Below are positions 33,308 through 43,260 of a DNA stretch of 64,000 nucleotides, piece by piece (position 1 is the first letter of the stretch; every line of letters begins with the position of its first letter). The DNA comes from Artocarpus heterophyllus (Eukaryota > Streptophyta > Magnoliopsida > Rosales > Moraceae): assembly GCA_025403435.1 (NCBI GenBank), contig CM046339.1, forward strand, positions 5,038,212-5,102,211. Reading direction: 5' to 3'. The position numbers and the translations under genes are program-made. The notes beneath the pieces were generated by a model. It saw only the letters and a program-made list of their open reading frames with translations. It was not told where the DNA came from and searched no databases.

Positions 33308-35769
33308 TGTAACGCCCCTATATGGGGGTTAACAGTTTTTAATGAATTAAAATATAAATCAAAAATAAAAGTAAAACCTTAAAAATAAAGTTGGTCGGGG
33401 CTTAAATGAAAACTCTCAAATCAAAAATAAAAATATAAACGACAATTAAACTACAGTTTAATGTAGCACCTTAAATTTAATAATAGAAACTGTCGTCGTT
33501 ATCATTTTAACCCTCAACACATTTTAATACAGTCACAGAAAGTAACAATTAATGCTTACATTATCATGAAGAACATTCCTAGTAATTGAAGCAGTCCCAA
33601 CGTACATACCTACATAGCTTCTTTAACTATTTTTCTCGTAGCCACCTCACACTTAGTGAGTCCTGAAAAGATAAAAATATAAGGGAATGAGCGACAATAT
33701 GCTCAGTAGAGAAAACCATTACTCACCTTTAGGATTTTATCATTACCACATTAAAACCTGCATGGTTAGTTAATATTCATCATTATCCAGATTATGAGAT
33801 TTATTATAATCATATTTCATGGATGCCATAGTTAATCATTACCGAGTTTCATACATATACATACATACAAATGTTACAGTTCATCATTATTCCTAGGTAC
33901 CCACATTCAATAGAGTATCACTCAACTCATCGAAACCCAAATGGGCGCGCTTGATCACCCTCTAAATATTCCAAGGGTGTTTCGGTGAGGGGACATCAAG
34001 CCTTGAGTCCTCACCAAGTCGATTCCTATACAGTGTGTTCTGAGACTTTCAACTCAAGGAAGCATCATCACCTTCCCCCTATTTTGCCTTTTAGGTTATT
34101 CATGCTCAAGGACGTAACCGCCACCCTCTTCACATCTCACCATTTCTCTATATTCAATCATTATTTATAGAGTCAGTTTTCTTAACCATGCTTCTCAATT
34201 TATAACATGTGTCAATTCATTATGTTCCTCGTCGCATAATATAAGACGATTCCATGTCATAGTTTCATATGTGATACTCATATAATAGTAGTTTAACAAA
34301 GATATATATATCTTGTGGTAAAACAATCAATTTTAATTCCATAAAAACCTCACAAAAGATGAGTAATAGAATCCCTACCTTTCAAGCTTATCACCAATCT
34401 TTTAATCCCAAAATCAATTAACGTTAGCTCCACAGTCCCTTGATCCTAAGGCGTGCATAAGGACAATTTAAAACTAAAACACAACATACAACCACATTCA
34501 TAAATAAATCATGTGTAAAGCCATCTTACTAGTGTACCATTAAAGCTTTTCTGCAAATCTCTTTTGAATACCACAATAAACAATCTTTGTCTAAACACGA
34601 TATAAAATGTATACAAGTAATCTATATGTTTTAGTCCCTAATAAGATTCATCAATCACTCAGGATAATATTGGAAAGGTTGCAAGACATTAAGGAATTAG
34701 GTGGTGAGCAAAGATGGGTTCTTGGTTCAGTTAGCAGCTAGTATACCATGACAAACTGGCAGTATACTTTTACAACAAGGATAGGTTCACTATCTACAAT
34801 CATCACTTGAGTTAACAGGTGGTTTACTTAACGTAAATGGGCGGTATATTGCCACTGGCAAGTTTACTAGTTTCCAATCCGAAAATTGAAAAATTCATAA
34901 AAAATAAAATACAACTCCGATTTAGGCTTATGATAGCTCGTTAGAAAGCTTAGGATGTCTACTTTTTAAATATACAAACTAATTTACAAAATTCATTTTT
35001 ATTTAATCCTAGAATTTCAAGAAAGAGCCACTGCCCATAGAAGTATTATAAAATTTAACAATATAAATTTTCTATCTACGACATATACACTTAGACTTTA
35101 TACATATGTTCTAAAATATCAACAAAACATATACTCAGGTTTGAGAACGCAAATTTGAATAATCCTTGGGTATATAAAAAAATTATAAATGAAAGACTAA
35201 ATTTGTTCATAAGATTTTAACCTCGGATTATGGCTAGTTGGAAGCTTGAAATTGCTTCAAAACAGGTTCCCTGACTTCGGTATGGCCGAAATTCTTGCTC
35301 AAATGGAGGTGATGATGGCTGATTTTTATGGCTGCCTTGAAGAAGTTCTCTAAGTATTTTGCTTCAGCAAGGAAATGAGAAGAGTGTGGGAACCGTGGAA
35401 GAAAAAAAGAAAAGAAAAGATGAAGTCTTTGAAGAGAAGTGATAAAAACAATTATGGAGGAGACATGTTGAAGCATGTCACGGAGCAAATAAAGAAAAGG
35501 AGGGTCAAGAGTAGTTGGGAAAGATATCCTCATGTCTCCTCTGGAGACTTTAACCCACATAATGCCAAAATGACATTTTTGAAATTTATTAGAAGTTCCA
35601 AGGCTTTTCAGTAAACATACTCAATAAGTATAGGAGAATTTTAGAAAATTTAAAAATAGATAAAAATAAATATTGTGAAATGGATTTTAAATGAAGCAAA
35701 TTTTTGGTTGGCACACTAAAAATTAATTTAATTACCTTAATATCCGTTAAGAGAATAACAAGTGTTACA
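33308..35769 (-). repeat. 3' LTR of the LOG-carrying element
   Basis: 2462 bp. Plus-strand ends are TGTAACGCC and GTGTTACA. Aligned by eye with 40065-42509 over its full length, with substitutions every 10-20 bases and a few indels. Minus-strand open frames in both LTRs (for example 35234-35560) are repeat-borne and have no recognised domain. Confidence 0.95.
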
Positions 35770-35785
35770 ACTCTACCCCCTTAAA
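35770..35785 (-). other. Polypurine tract of the LOG-carrying element
   Basis: On the minus strand this reads ttaagggggtagagt, directly before the LTR. It resembles the tract before the 3' LTR of the surrounding gypsy element (agggtggagagt). Confidence 0.85.
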
Positions 35786-36447
35786 GAAGTTTCATCCTCA
35801 AAATTTCAAATCTAGCAATACTAGTAAAAATCACGATTCCATTATGATTCCAATTCTGAGTCTAAACCGTCAATGTTGTTTGTTCTCCAAATTTAAGTTA
35901 TCGTATCTACACTTATTTACTTGCATTATGAATCTCACTCTAAATTTTAAATCCCTCAATGAGAGTATTTCTAACAGGTTCCAACTTATAACACCATATA
36001 ATGGTCTAGGAATCTGATCAGGCATACATATTGACCATACCATGATTTCAGTCCTTTATTGTTCATGGACTGTGATATATAATTACATTTAAGGTGATTG
36101 CCAGAGAAATTTTATATACTTCATCTTTAGGTTCCTTTTCCTTTTTGAGTAAGGAAAAGTCAAATATAGTTGATTTCATATTTCAACTAATAAACTAAAA
36201 CATAATCATAAAATATATATCACAAACACTTCTATTCAAAATCATACATTAAACTTATTCATAGAGATACTAGACGGAATCTCAGAGTTGCTAACAAACC
36301 TGACAGATTTTTCATTAAACAGCTATCCTCATGACACAAACGTTCAGCCCAAATAATATACTCATATTTCTTACAAAATATGCCCACAAGTGACTTTGAT
36401 ACTTCCACATAACATTAACAGAATGCTACACATTACAAACATGATAC

Positions 36448-36640
36448 GGATACGTTTCGAGAGTACAAGGTGCTGCGTATATTCAGCTATCCATATCAGG
36501 CATACTTGGAGAATACAAAAACATCAATAAGCAAAAGATCGAACCTTAAGTGGGATGCGTTTCGAGAGTATCAAGTACTCCGTATCCAGCCATCCCGGCA
36601 TTAGGCTCAATGAATCCAAAAGATTGAACAACGGCATACC
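36448..36640. repeat. Two diverged copies of a ~105 bp repeat, downstream of the LOG-like ORF
   Basis: ggatacgtttcgagagtaca at 36448 and ggatgcgtttcgagagtatc at 36553 start two related segments, each continuing to a cgtat...cag(c)...atcc block. It lies 3' of the LOG-like stop codon in gene orientation, possibly in its 3' untranslated region. Confidence 0.65.
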
Positions 36641-36763
36641 ACAAGAAATACAAAATACAAGGTTAACGGTTATTCGTGACGCACGAAATACGAACACACA
36701 TGCCTACATGCCATAGATAAAACCAAAAGATTACAGATGGAGATTCAAATCAATTGGCTGCTC

Positions 36764-37381
36764 TCAGCTTTCCCTTTCCCATTCAAGCTTGGATGTTGCA
36801 GTGTCGGATTCTGGATGTATGATTTGCATCTTATCTATCAATTCCTTAACTGTTGAAGCAGTAACAAAGATTTGTCTCTCCAATTTTGCAATGATGTTTT
36901 CTTCCACAACGTAATCTAGAAATTTCAAAAGACCATCATAAAAATAATTTACATTCAATAGTCCCAAGGGTTTGGAATGAAAGCCCAATAATTGCTCACA
37001 AGCAACTACGAATATTTCCTCAAGAGTACCTAGACCACCAGGTAATGCTATAAAAGCATCAGAATTATTGATTATGGCTTTAAAATTTCTAGGGATGCTT
37101 CTGAATGCTTTTCCCTTACCTATGGTTTCCTTATAAAGGTTTCCTTCAGCTAGAATATGAGGCCAAATTCCTACAATTGTAGCATCACTAGACCTAGCTG
37201 CTAGCGTCATATTTTCCATCATTTTTATACTACCACCCCCATAGATTATGTTAATCTTCCTGCGTGCTAGGACTTGCCCTAAGTGTTTTGCAGCTTCTAC
37301 ATAGGCTTTATCTTTTCCAAGGCTGGAACCACAAAAGACACAGACATTCTTTATTTTCTTGGTGGACTGGGAGGTAGACAT
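36764..37381 (-). CDS. LOG-family protein (cytokinin riboside 5'-monophosphate phosphoribohydrolase-like), retrotransposon-borne
   Basis: 205 residues, complete from ATG to TGA with no stop or shift. LOG enzymes release active cytokinin bases from their riboside monophosphates in the cytosol. Visible landmarks are CVFCGSS (residues 14-20), the Rossmann-type IIYGGGS (45-51), DAFIALPGG (108-116) within PGGLGTLEE (114-122), KPLGLLNV, and a LOG-type C-terminal tail. Family members are about 210-225 residues, so this is full length. The usual GGGSVGLMG reads GGGSIKMME. The MHxRK segment, which holds the catalytic Arg, reads IPRNF (96-100), so activity is doubtful. Plant LOG genes have several introns and this copy has none, which suggests capture from spliced RNA. 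It sits in sense orientation inside the LTR element. Conserved PGGxGTxEE keeps the catalytic Glu. Confidence 0.9.
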   Translation of the reverse strand: MSTSQSTKKIKNVCVFCGSSLGKDKAYVEAAKHLGQVLARRKINIIYGGGSIKMMENMTLAARSSDATIVGIWPHILAEGNLYKETIGKGKAFRSIPRNFKAIINNSDAFIALPGGLGTLEEIFVVACEQLLGFHSKPLGLLNVNYFYDGLLKFLDYVVEENIIAKLERQIFVTASTVKELIDKMQIIHPESDTATSKLEWERES

Positions 37382-38111
37382 ATTTGGTTTATATAAGTGA
37401 TTGCTTTATGTCTGCTCCATTTAGACTTCGAGTTCTACATAAGATTTTAATGATGAAGAATACGCAAAAAGAACAAAAGAGGCAGACAAATAGGAAACGA
37501 AAAGGTAATTCAAAGATTTAAACAAAATCTTGTGCGGTAAGAAAGTACGATAAGGTGATTGATAGTTTACAGAAAATCTGATTCACTTTTTGAAAAAGAT
37601 TAGACTCTAATGATATACCTTTTGACAATTGAGAATAGTTTGATAGAAGACCCTCTTGACACAACTGCAGACCTTTTGACAAATATACATCAAGTCTAGA
37701 AATTCAATATAAACAATAAATACTATAGAACTTTTGAAATTTAAGACACAAATCTTGAAATATCTAGATAAGTTTTTAAAATTCAAACATGTTACTATAC
37801 TGTATGTGACGTGTCTAATAAGATAATATATTTTATTATATATATATTTAAGAAAACCATAAATTAAATGAGATACCAACACTTACTGTATCAATCTAAT
37901 AATCACAATTATTTCAACACAAAAGCAAATATTCTGAGTAAAAGAAAAACATAAACTGTTGAACATCAGCTAAAACTGTTTCAAATAAGCAAAGACTAAA
38001 TAACCTTTATAGAGCGATGACTTATTCCCCATCTAGTCTTCTTATGACTTGGCAAACAGGATCTAGAAATACTATATTCCTGAGTCGTTGTCTTTCTACA
38101 TAAAATTTAGG

Positions 38112-38492
38112 CTAGAGTTTAAAAATAGCTCCTTGAACATATCCACTAGGGTGACCATGAAGAGGAGGATGGATGCTATCTAAGTTCTCCTTTGAAAGTC
38201 CATCCCTGCAAAACCTTATTTTATCCTCTTTATTCGTAGACATATAACCAGGTGAAGTACATTTACTATTACAATTTTGTCTTCCACATTTGTTACCCGT
38301 TCTTGGTAAACTCACATCTTGACTGAAGTCACTCGGACGGATCTTCCCCTCTATTAACATTCTCACATCACAAGGGATGCCAAAACGCATAAGAATCCAC
38401 AACCGAGTAATTCTAGCCTTGTATTTCTTTCTGAGAATCTTTTGGGAGAGTGATGAAAAATACTTTCTCAGGTGTTGGTACTTTGGGTCCAT
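38112..38492 (-). CDS. Unknown 126-residue ORF in the same LTR element
   Basis: Complete frame starting MDPKYQHLRKYF. The first half is basic and amphipathic (KILRKKYKARITRLWI). The second half holds a Cys cluster CGRQNCNSKC (near residues 69-78) and ends HGHPSGYVQGAIFKL. I do not recognise the family. It lies 730 bases upstream of the LOG-like start on the same strand. A pyrimidine-rich leader with CTCTCT tracts (38500-38650) precedes the ATG, as in plant mRNAs, and a perfect G-box lies 240 bases upstream. It could be a second captured gene piece, a captured first exon, or a former gag-like ORF. Nothing shows it is translated. Confidence 0.5.
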   Translation of the reverse strand: MDPKYQHLRKYFSSLSQKILRKKYKARITRLWILMRFGIPCDVRMLIEGKIRPSDFSQDVSLPRTGNKCGRQNCNSKCTSPGYMSTNKEDKIRFCRDGLSKENLDSIHPPLHGHPSGYVQGAIFKL

Positions 38493-38499
38493 GATGAGA

Positions 38500-38655
38500 T
38501 GAAAGAAGAGTAAATAGAAAGAAAAAATTGAGATAGTAAGTTGTAGAATCCTATAATTCCTTCTTCTTTTAAAGAGAAGAATTTCTAGAGAGAAAGAAAA
38601 GAATTTGTGATTTAGAGAGAGAGTAACAAATTAAGAGAGAGAATGAGTGAGCTTG
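38500..38655 (-). promoter_or_regulatory. Leader-like pyrimidine tract upstream of the 126-codon ORF
   Basis: On the minus strand this interval is rich in CTCTCT and TTCTT, ending just before the ATG at 38492. Such leaders are common in plant genes. No convincing TATA box is seen, only weak catatacg near 38685. Confidence 0.4.
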
Positions 38656-38730
38656 GAGAAATAAGCTCCTATGCATAGTAGACGTATATGTAAACAATAA
38701 TTAAACCACTGTAGATGACACGTATAGAGG

Positions 38731-38738
38731 CCACGTGG
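38731..38738. promoter_or_regulatory. G-box CCACGTGG
   Basis: Perfect 8 bp palindrome CCACGTGG with GACACGTA about ten bases to the left. G-boxes and related ABRE cores bind plant bZIP and bHLH factors. Its position 240 bases upstream of the 126-codon ORF fits a captured promoter, but one site may occur by chance. Confidence 0.45.
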
Positions 38739-40045
38739 GAGAGACAGTGTGAATCAAACTGATTTAGGATTTGGACTAGCCCACATGTTCTAAGTTGAAA
38801 TGGGTCAGGTTGTTTTGGGCCTTAACATATTTATAACGAGTTAAATAACAAACATAAAATTGAAAACCAATTTGTACAGATTTTAAGCCCAATTCAAAGC
38901 CCACTAAAGATAAAATTAACTATGAACAAGTCTAATTTAACGACAATCATGGATCTTCCAGAATGGTATTTAAAATCATTTCATAGTAACATAATCTTCT
39001 AGCAGCTCAAATAATTTGTTTTAATCAAAACCTTATTGAACAATGTATACACCCATGTGTTATCCCTAATACTCAACATCTATCAGTGGATTCATCATTA
39101 CTACCAAGGGTTTAGAATATGACTAACCTTGAAATCAATACGATTTACATCTTCCAACGTAGACCATATCAATAAACAAATACCTTTGATGTTACTACTT
39201 AAGAATATCTACAATCCTCACAAATCTACTTATACAATATTTAATTTCCTCATATAACAAAACCGTAGGCAACCAAAAGATTCACATCTAAACATCTAAA
39301 AGTTAAACATTTTATCGTAATTATCCAAAGTTATTATATGTGCCTTAAGTATTATGATTTACTTAAGAAAACTCCCATTGGTCATTTTCACATTGCATCT
39401 ATTCATAAAGATTCAATGATATACTTAAATACAATGTACGTAACAAAATATTCCAACCTTGAAATTCATGCATTCTTACCTTTACACAGTCTCAACAAAC
39501 CAAAAGTCTAACATCAATCTCATTCAAGATTCAATACCATGGATTCCTAACTTATCTCATATTCCTCAAATAAATAGAACTTTCAAGAAAAGTTATTGAC
39601 ACTTATGTACTCCATCGAATCCACACATAATCATTACTTAGGTCTGAATAAATTATGAAGAATTTAACATATCTATGCCAAACTTTGAAATCAATAAATC
39701 AAGCCTTATATTTCTTATTGTTTTTCACAAGATAAAAGGCTCTTAAATCTTCGTATCTACACGAATTTCTCATCGTTCTATACGAATTAGATCTGCTTAT
39801 AGATCCTAATATTATACGAATCTCTCATAAGCATTCTACTTATAAACCCATTCCATATAATTATCATTCCCTCATAACTATTAATACTTTCATTCTAGAG
39901 CCTTTCTATGTTACATCCTTATGGACTGTATAAATTAACCTGAAGGTTCATATTGATGATGACAATGAAAATTCAACTTCAAAATCATTTCAAAAACATT
40001 TTTTTTTAAAAGTGGTGCTACACTCACTAGGTTAACCGAACCTAG

Positions 40046-40057
40046 GCTCTGATACCA
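40046..40057 (-). other. Primer binding site of the LOG-carrying element
   Basis: gctctgatacca on the plus strand is TGGTATCAGAGC on the minus strand, identical to the gypsy element's site. It lies 7 bases inside the right LTR, which fixes element orientation. Confidence 0.95.
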
Positions 40058-40064
40058 AAAATTC

Positions 40065-42509
40065 TATAACGCCCCTATATGGGGGTTAACAGTTTTGAAT
40101 CAATTAAAATAAAAATCAAAATAAAAGTAAAACTTTAAAAATAAAGTTGCCTGGGGCTTAAATGAAAACTCTCAAATCAAAAATAAAAATATAAAAAATA
40201 ATTAAACTACAATTTAATGTAGCACCTTAAATTTAAAAATATAAATTGTCGTCCTCAATGCATTTTAATACAGTCACAAAAAGTAACAATTGATGCTTAC
40301 ATTATCATGAAGAACGTTCTTAGTAATTGAAGCAGTCCCAACATACATAGCTACATAGCTTCTTCAACTATTTTTCTCGTAGCCACCTCACACTTAGTGA
40401 GTCCTGAAAAGATAAAAATATAAGGGAATGAGCGGCAATATGTTCAGTAGAGAAAACCATTACTCACCTTTAAGATTTTATCATTACCACACTAAAACCT
40501 GCATGGTTAGTTAATACTCATCATTATCCAGATTATGAGATTTATTATAATCATATTTCGTGGATACCATAGTTAATCATTACCGAGTTTCATACATATA
40601 CATATATACAAATGTTACAGTTTATCATTATTCCTAGGTATCCACGTTCAATAGAGTATCACTCAACTCATCGAAACCTAAATGGGCGCGCTTGATCACC
40701 CTCTAAATATTTTAAGGGTGTTTCGGTGAGGGGACATCAAGCCCCGAGTCCTCACCAAGTCGATTCCTGTACAGTGTGTTCTGGGACTTTCAACCCAAGG
40801 AAGCGTCATCGCCTTTCGCCTATTTTACCTTTAGGGTATTCGTGCCCAATGACGTAACCGCCGCCCTCTTCATGTCTCACCATTTCTCTATATTCAATTA
40901 TTATTTATAGAGCTAGTTTTTCTAACCATGCTTCTCAATTTATAACATGTGTCAATTCATTATGTTCTTCGTCGTATAATATAAGATGAGTCCATGTCAT
41001 GGTTTCATATGTGATACTCATATAATAGCAGTTCAACAAAGATATATATCTTGTGGTAAAATAATTAATTTTAATTTCATAAAAACCTCACAAAAGATGA
41101 GTAATAGAATCCCCACCTTTCAAGCTTATCACCAATCTTTTAATCCCAAAATCAATTAATGTTAGCTCCACATTCCCTTGATCCTAAGGCTTGCATAAGG
41201 AAAATTTAAAACTAAAGTACAACATACAACCACATTCATAAATAAATTATGTGTAAATTCATCTTATTAGTGTGCCATTAAAGCTTTTATACAAATCTCT
41301 TTTGAATACCACAATAAACAATCTTTGTCTTAACATGATATAAAATGTATACAAGTAATCTATATGTTTTAGTCCCTAATAAGATTCATCAATCACTTAG
41401 GATAATATTGGAAAGGTTGCAAGACATTAAGGAATTAGGTGGTGAGCAAAGATGGGTTCTTGGTTCAGGTTAGTAGCTGGTATACCATGGTAAACTGGCA
41501 GTATACTTTTGCAAAAAGGATAGGTTCACTATCTACAATCATCACATGAGTTAACGGGTGGTTTACTTAAGGTAAACAGGCGGTATATTGCCACAGGCAG
41601 GTTTACTAGTTTCCAATCCAAAAATTAAAAAATTCATAGAAAATAAAATATAACTCCGATTTATTCTTATAATTGCTTGTTAGAAAGCTTAGGATGTCTA
41701 CTTTTTAAATATACAAACTAATTTACAAAATTTATTTTTATTTAATCCTAGAATTTCAAGAAAGTGCCACTACCCATAGAGGTATTACAAAATTTAACAA
41801 TATAAATTTTTTATCTACGGCGTATACACTTAGACTTTATACATATGTTCTAAAATAGCAACAAAACATATATTCAGGTTTGAGAATGCAAATTTGAATA
41901 ATCCTTGAGTATATAAAAAAATTATAAATGAAAGACTAAATTTGTTAATAAAATTCTAACCTCGGATTATGGCTAGTTGGCAGCTTGAAATGGCTTCAAA
42001 ACAGGTTCCCTGACTTCAGTATGGCTAAAATTCTTGCTCAAATGGAGGTGATGGTGGCTGATTTTTATGGCTGCCTTGAAGAAGTTCTCTAAGTATTTTG
42101 CTTCAGTAAGGGAATAAGAGGAAGAGTGTGGGAACCGTGGAAGAAAAAAAAAAGAAAAGATGATGTCTTTGAAGATAAGTGATAAAAACAATTATGGAGG
42201 AGACATGTTGAAGCATGTCACGGAGCAAATAAAGAAAAGGAGGGTCAAGAGTAGTTGGGAAAGATATCCTCATGTCTCCTCTGGAGACTTTAACCCACAT
42301 AATGCCAAAATGACATTTTTGAAATTTATTAGAAGTTTCAAGGCTTTTCAGTAAACATACTAAATAAGTATAGGAGAATTTTAGAAAATTTAAAATAAGA
42401 TAAAAATAAATATTGTGAAATGGATTTTAAATAAAGCAAATTTTTGGTTGGTGCACCAAAAATTAATTTAATTATCTTAATACCCATTAAGAGAGTAACA
42501 TGTGTCATA
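40065..42509 (-). repeat. 5' LTR of the LOG-carrying element
   Basis: 2445 bp. Outer ends have decayed: the plus-strand start is TATAACGCC (TG to TA) and the end GTGTCATA (CA to TA). It includes the short-module region 41476-41608 and an inverted repeat ggtgagg...cctcacc near 40725-40755. Confidence 0.95.
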
Positions 42510-43260
42510 GTACTTCAGACTCTCTAGGAGCACCAGTTGTATGCCAAGAAAGAAAAGTGTGAATTTTAGTTAACAAAGGTTAAGTTTTTGGGTCATGTCA
42601 TCTCTGAGCATGGTATTTCTGTGGATCTGTCCAAGATTGCAGCCATAGTGGAATGGGAACGACTGAGGAATGTAGCTAAAATCTGCAGCTCTTTGGGTCT
42701 TGTCGGTTATTACAGGAAATTTGTAATGGATTTCTTGAAGGTTGCAGCGTCGTTGATGAGATTGGTCAGGAAAAATGTTAGGTTTGAGTGGGATGAAGAA
42801 TGTGAGCTTGCTTTTCAAGAATTGAAGAATCGGTTGACTTCAGCCCTAGTGTTGGTTATCCCTAGCAGTGACGAGCCGTATGAGGTTTATACAGATGCTT
42901 TAGGACGCAGACTTGGATGAGTGTTGATGTAGCATAGACACGTGGTTGCATACAGATTGAGACAACTATGACCTCACAAGCAAAATTATCCTACTCACGA
43001 CTTGGAGCTCACAGCGGTGATTCACGAATTGAAGATTTGGAGATGTTATTTGGATGGGGTGACATTTCAGGTCTTTTTCGATCATAAGAGTTTGAGGTAT
43101 CTGTTCACTCAGGGGGATCTTAACTTAAGGCAGCGAAGATGGATGGAGTACATGAAGGATTATGATTTTACATTGCAGTACCATCCTGGGAAAGCTAATG
43201 TGGTCGCGGATGCGCTTAGCAGGAAGTCTTCAGGGATTCTTTCTTGTTTGGCTCTTGAGG
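42510..43260 (+). pseudogene. Gypsy RT thumb and RNase H
   Basis: Coding resumes right after the nested element with LQTL-type text, AKKEKCEF, then GHVISEHGISVDLSKIAAI, SSLGLVGYYRKFV and FEWDEECELAFQELK, the RT-RNase H connection of Ty3/gypsy. RNase H blocks include YEVYTDAL, then after a break LELTAVIHELKIWRCYL, FDHKSLRYLFTQ, LRQRRWMEYMKDYDF and YHPGKANVVADALSRK. Stops occur near 42568, 42920 and 42970. It belongs to the pol begun at 32640. Confidence 0.95.

Larger units (their letters stand above)
33308..42509 (-). mobile_element. Non-autonomous LTR retrotransposon carrying a LOG-like gene
   Basis: Flanks are GTGCT (33303-33307) and GTACT (42510-42514), a 5 bp duplication with one change. 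LTRs are 33308-35769 (3' LTR in element orientation) and 40065-42509 (5' LTR). The primer site lies beside the right LTR and the polypurine tract beside the left one, both on the minus strand. The 4.3 kb interior has no gag, protease, RT, RNase H or integrase that I can recognise. It contains a 205-codon LOG-family ORF and a 126-codon unknown ORF, both on the element's sense strand. The element would need proteins from another LTR element to move. The PBS and the TGTAACGCCCC start suggest a gypsy helper, possibly Tekay-like. Confidence 0.9.

Noticed and set aside
35234..35614. 108-residue minus and 79-residue plus frames
   Set aside because: Both recur at 42103-42354 as LTR sequence and overlap each other. 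No domain.
37607..37882. 91-residue minus-strand frame near the LOG-like gene
   Set aside because: AT-rich composition, no domain, between two better ORFs. Likely chance.
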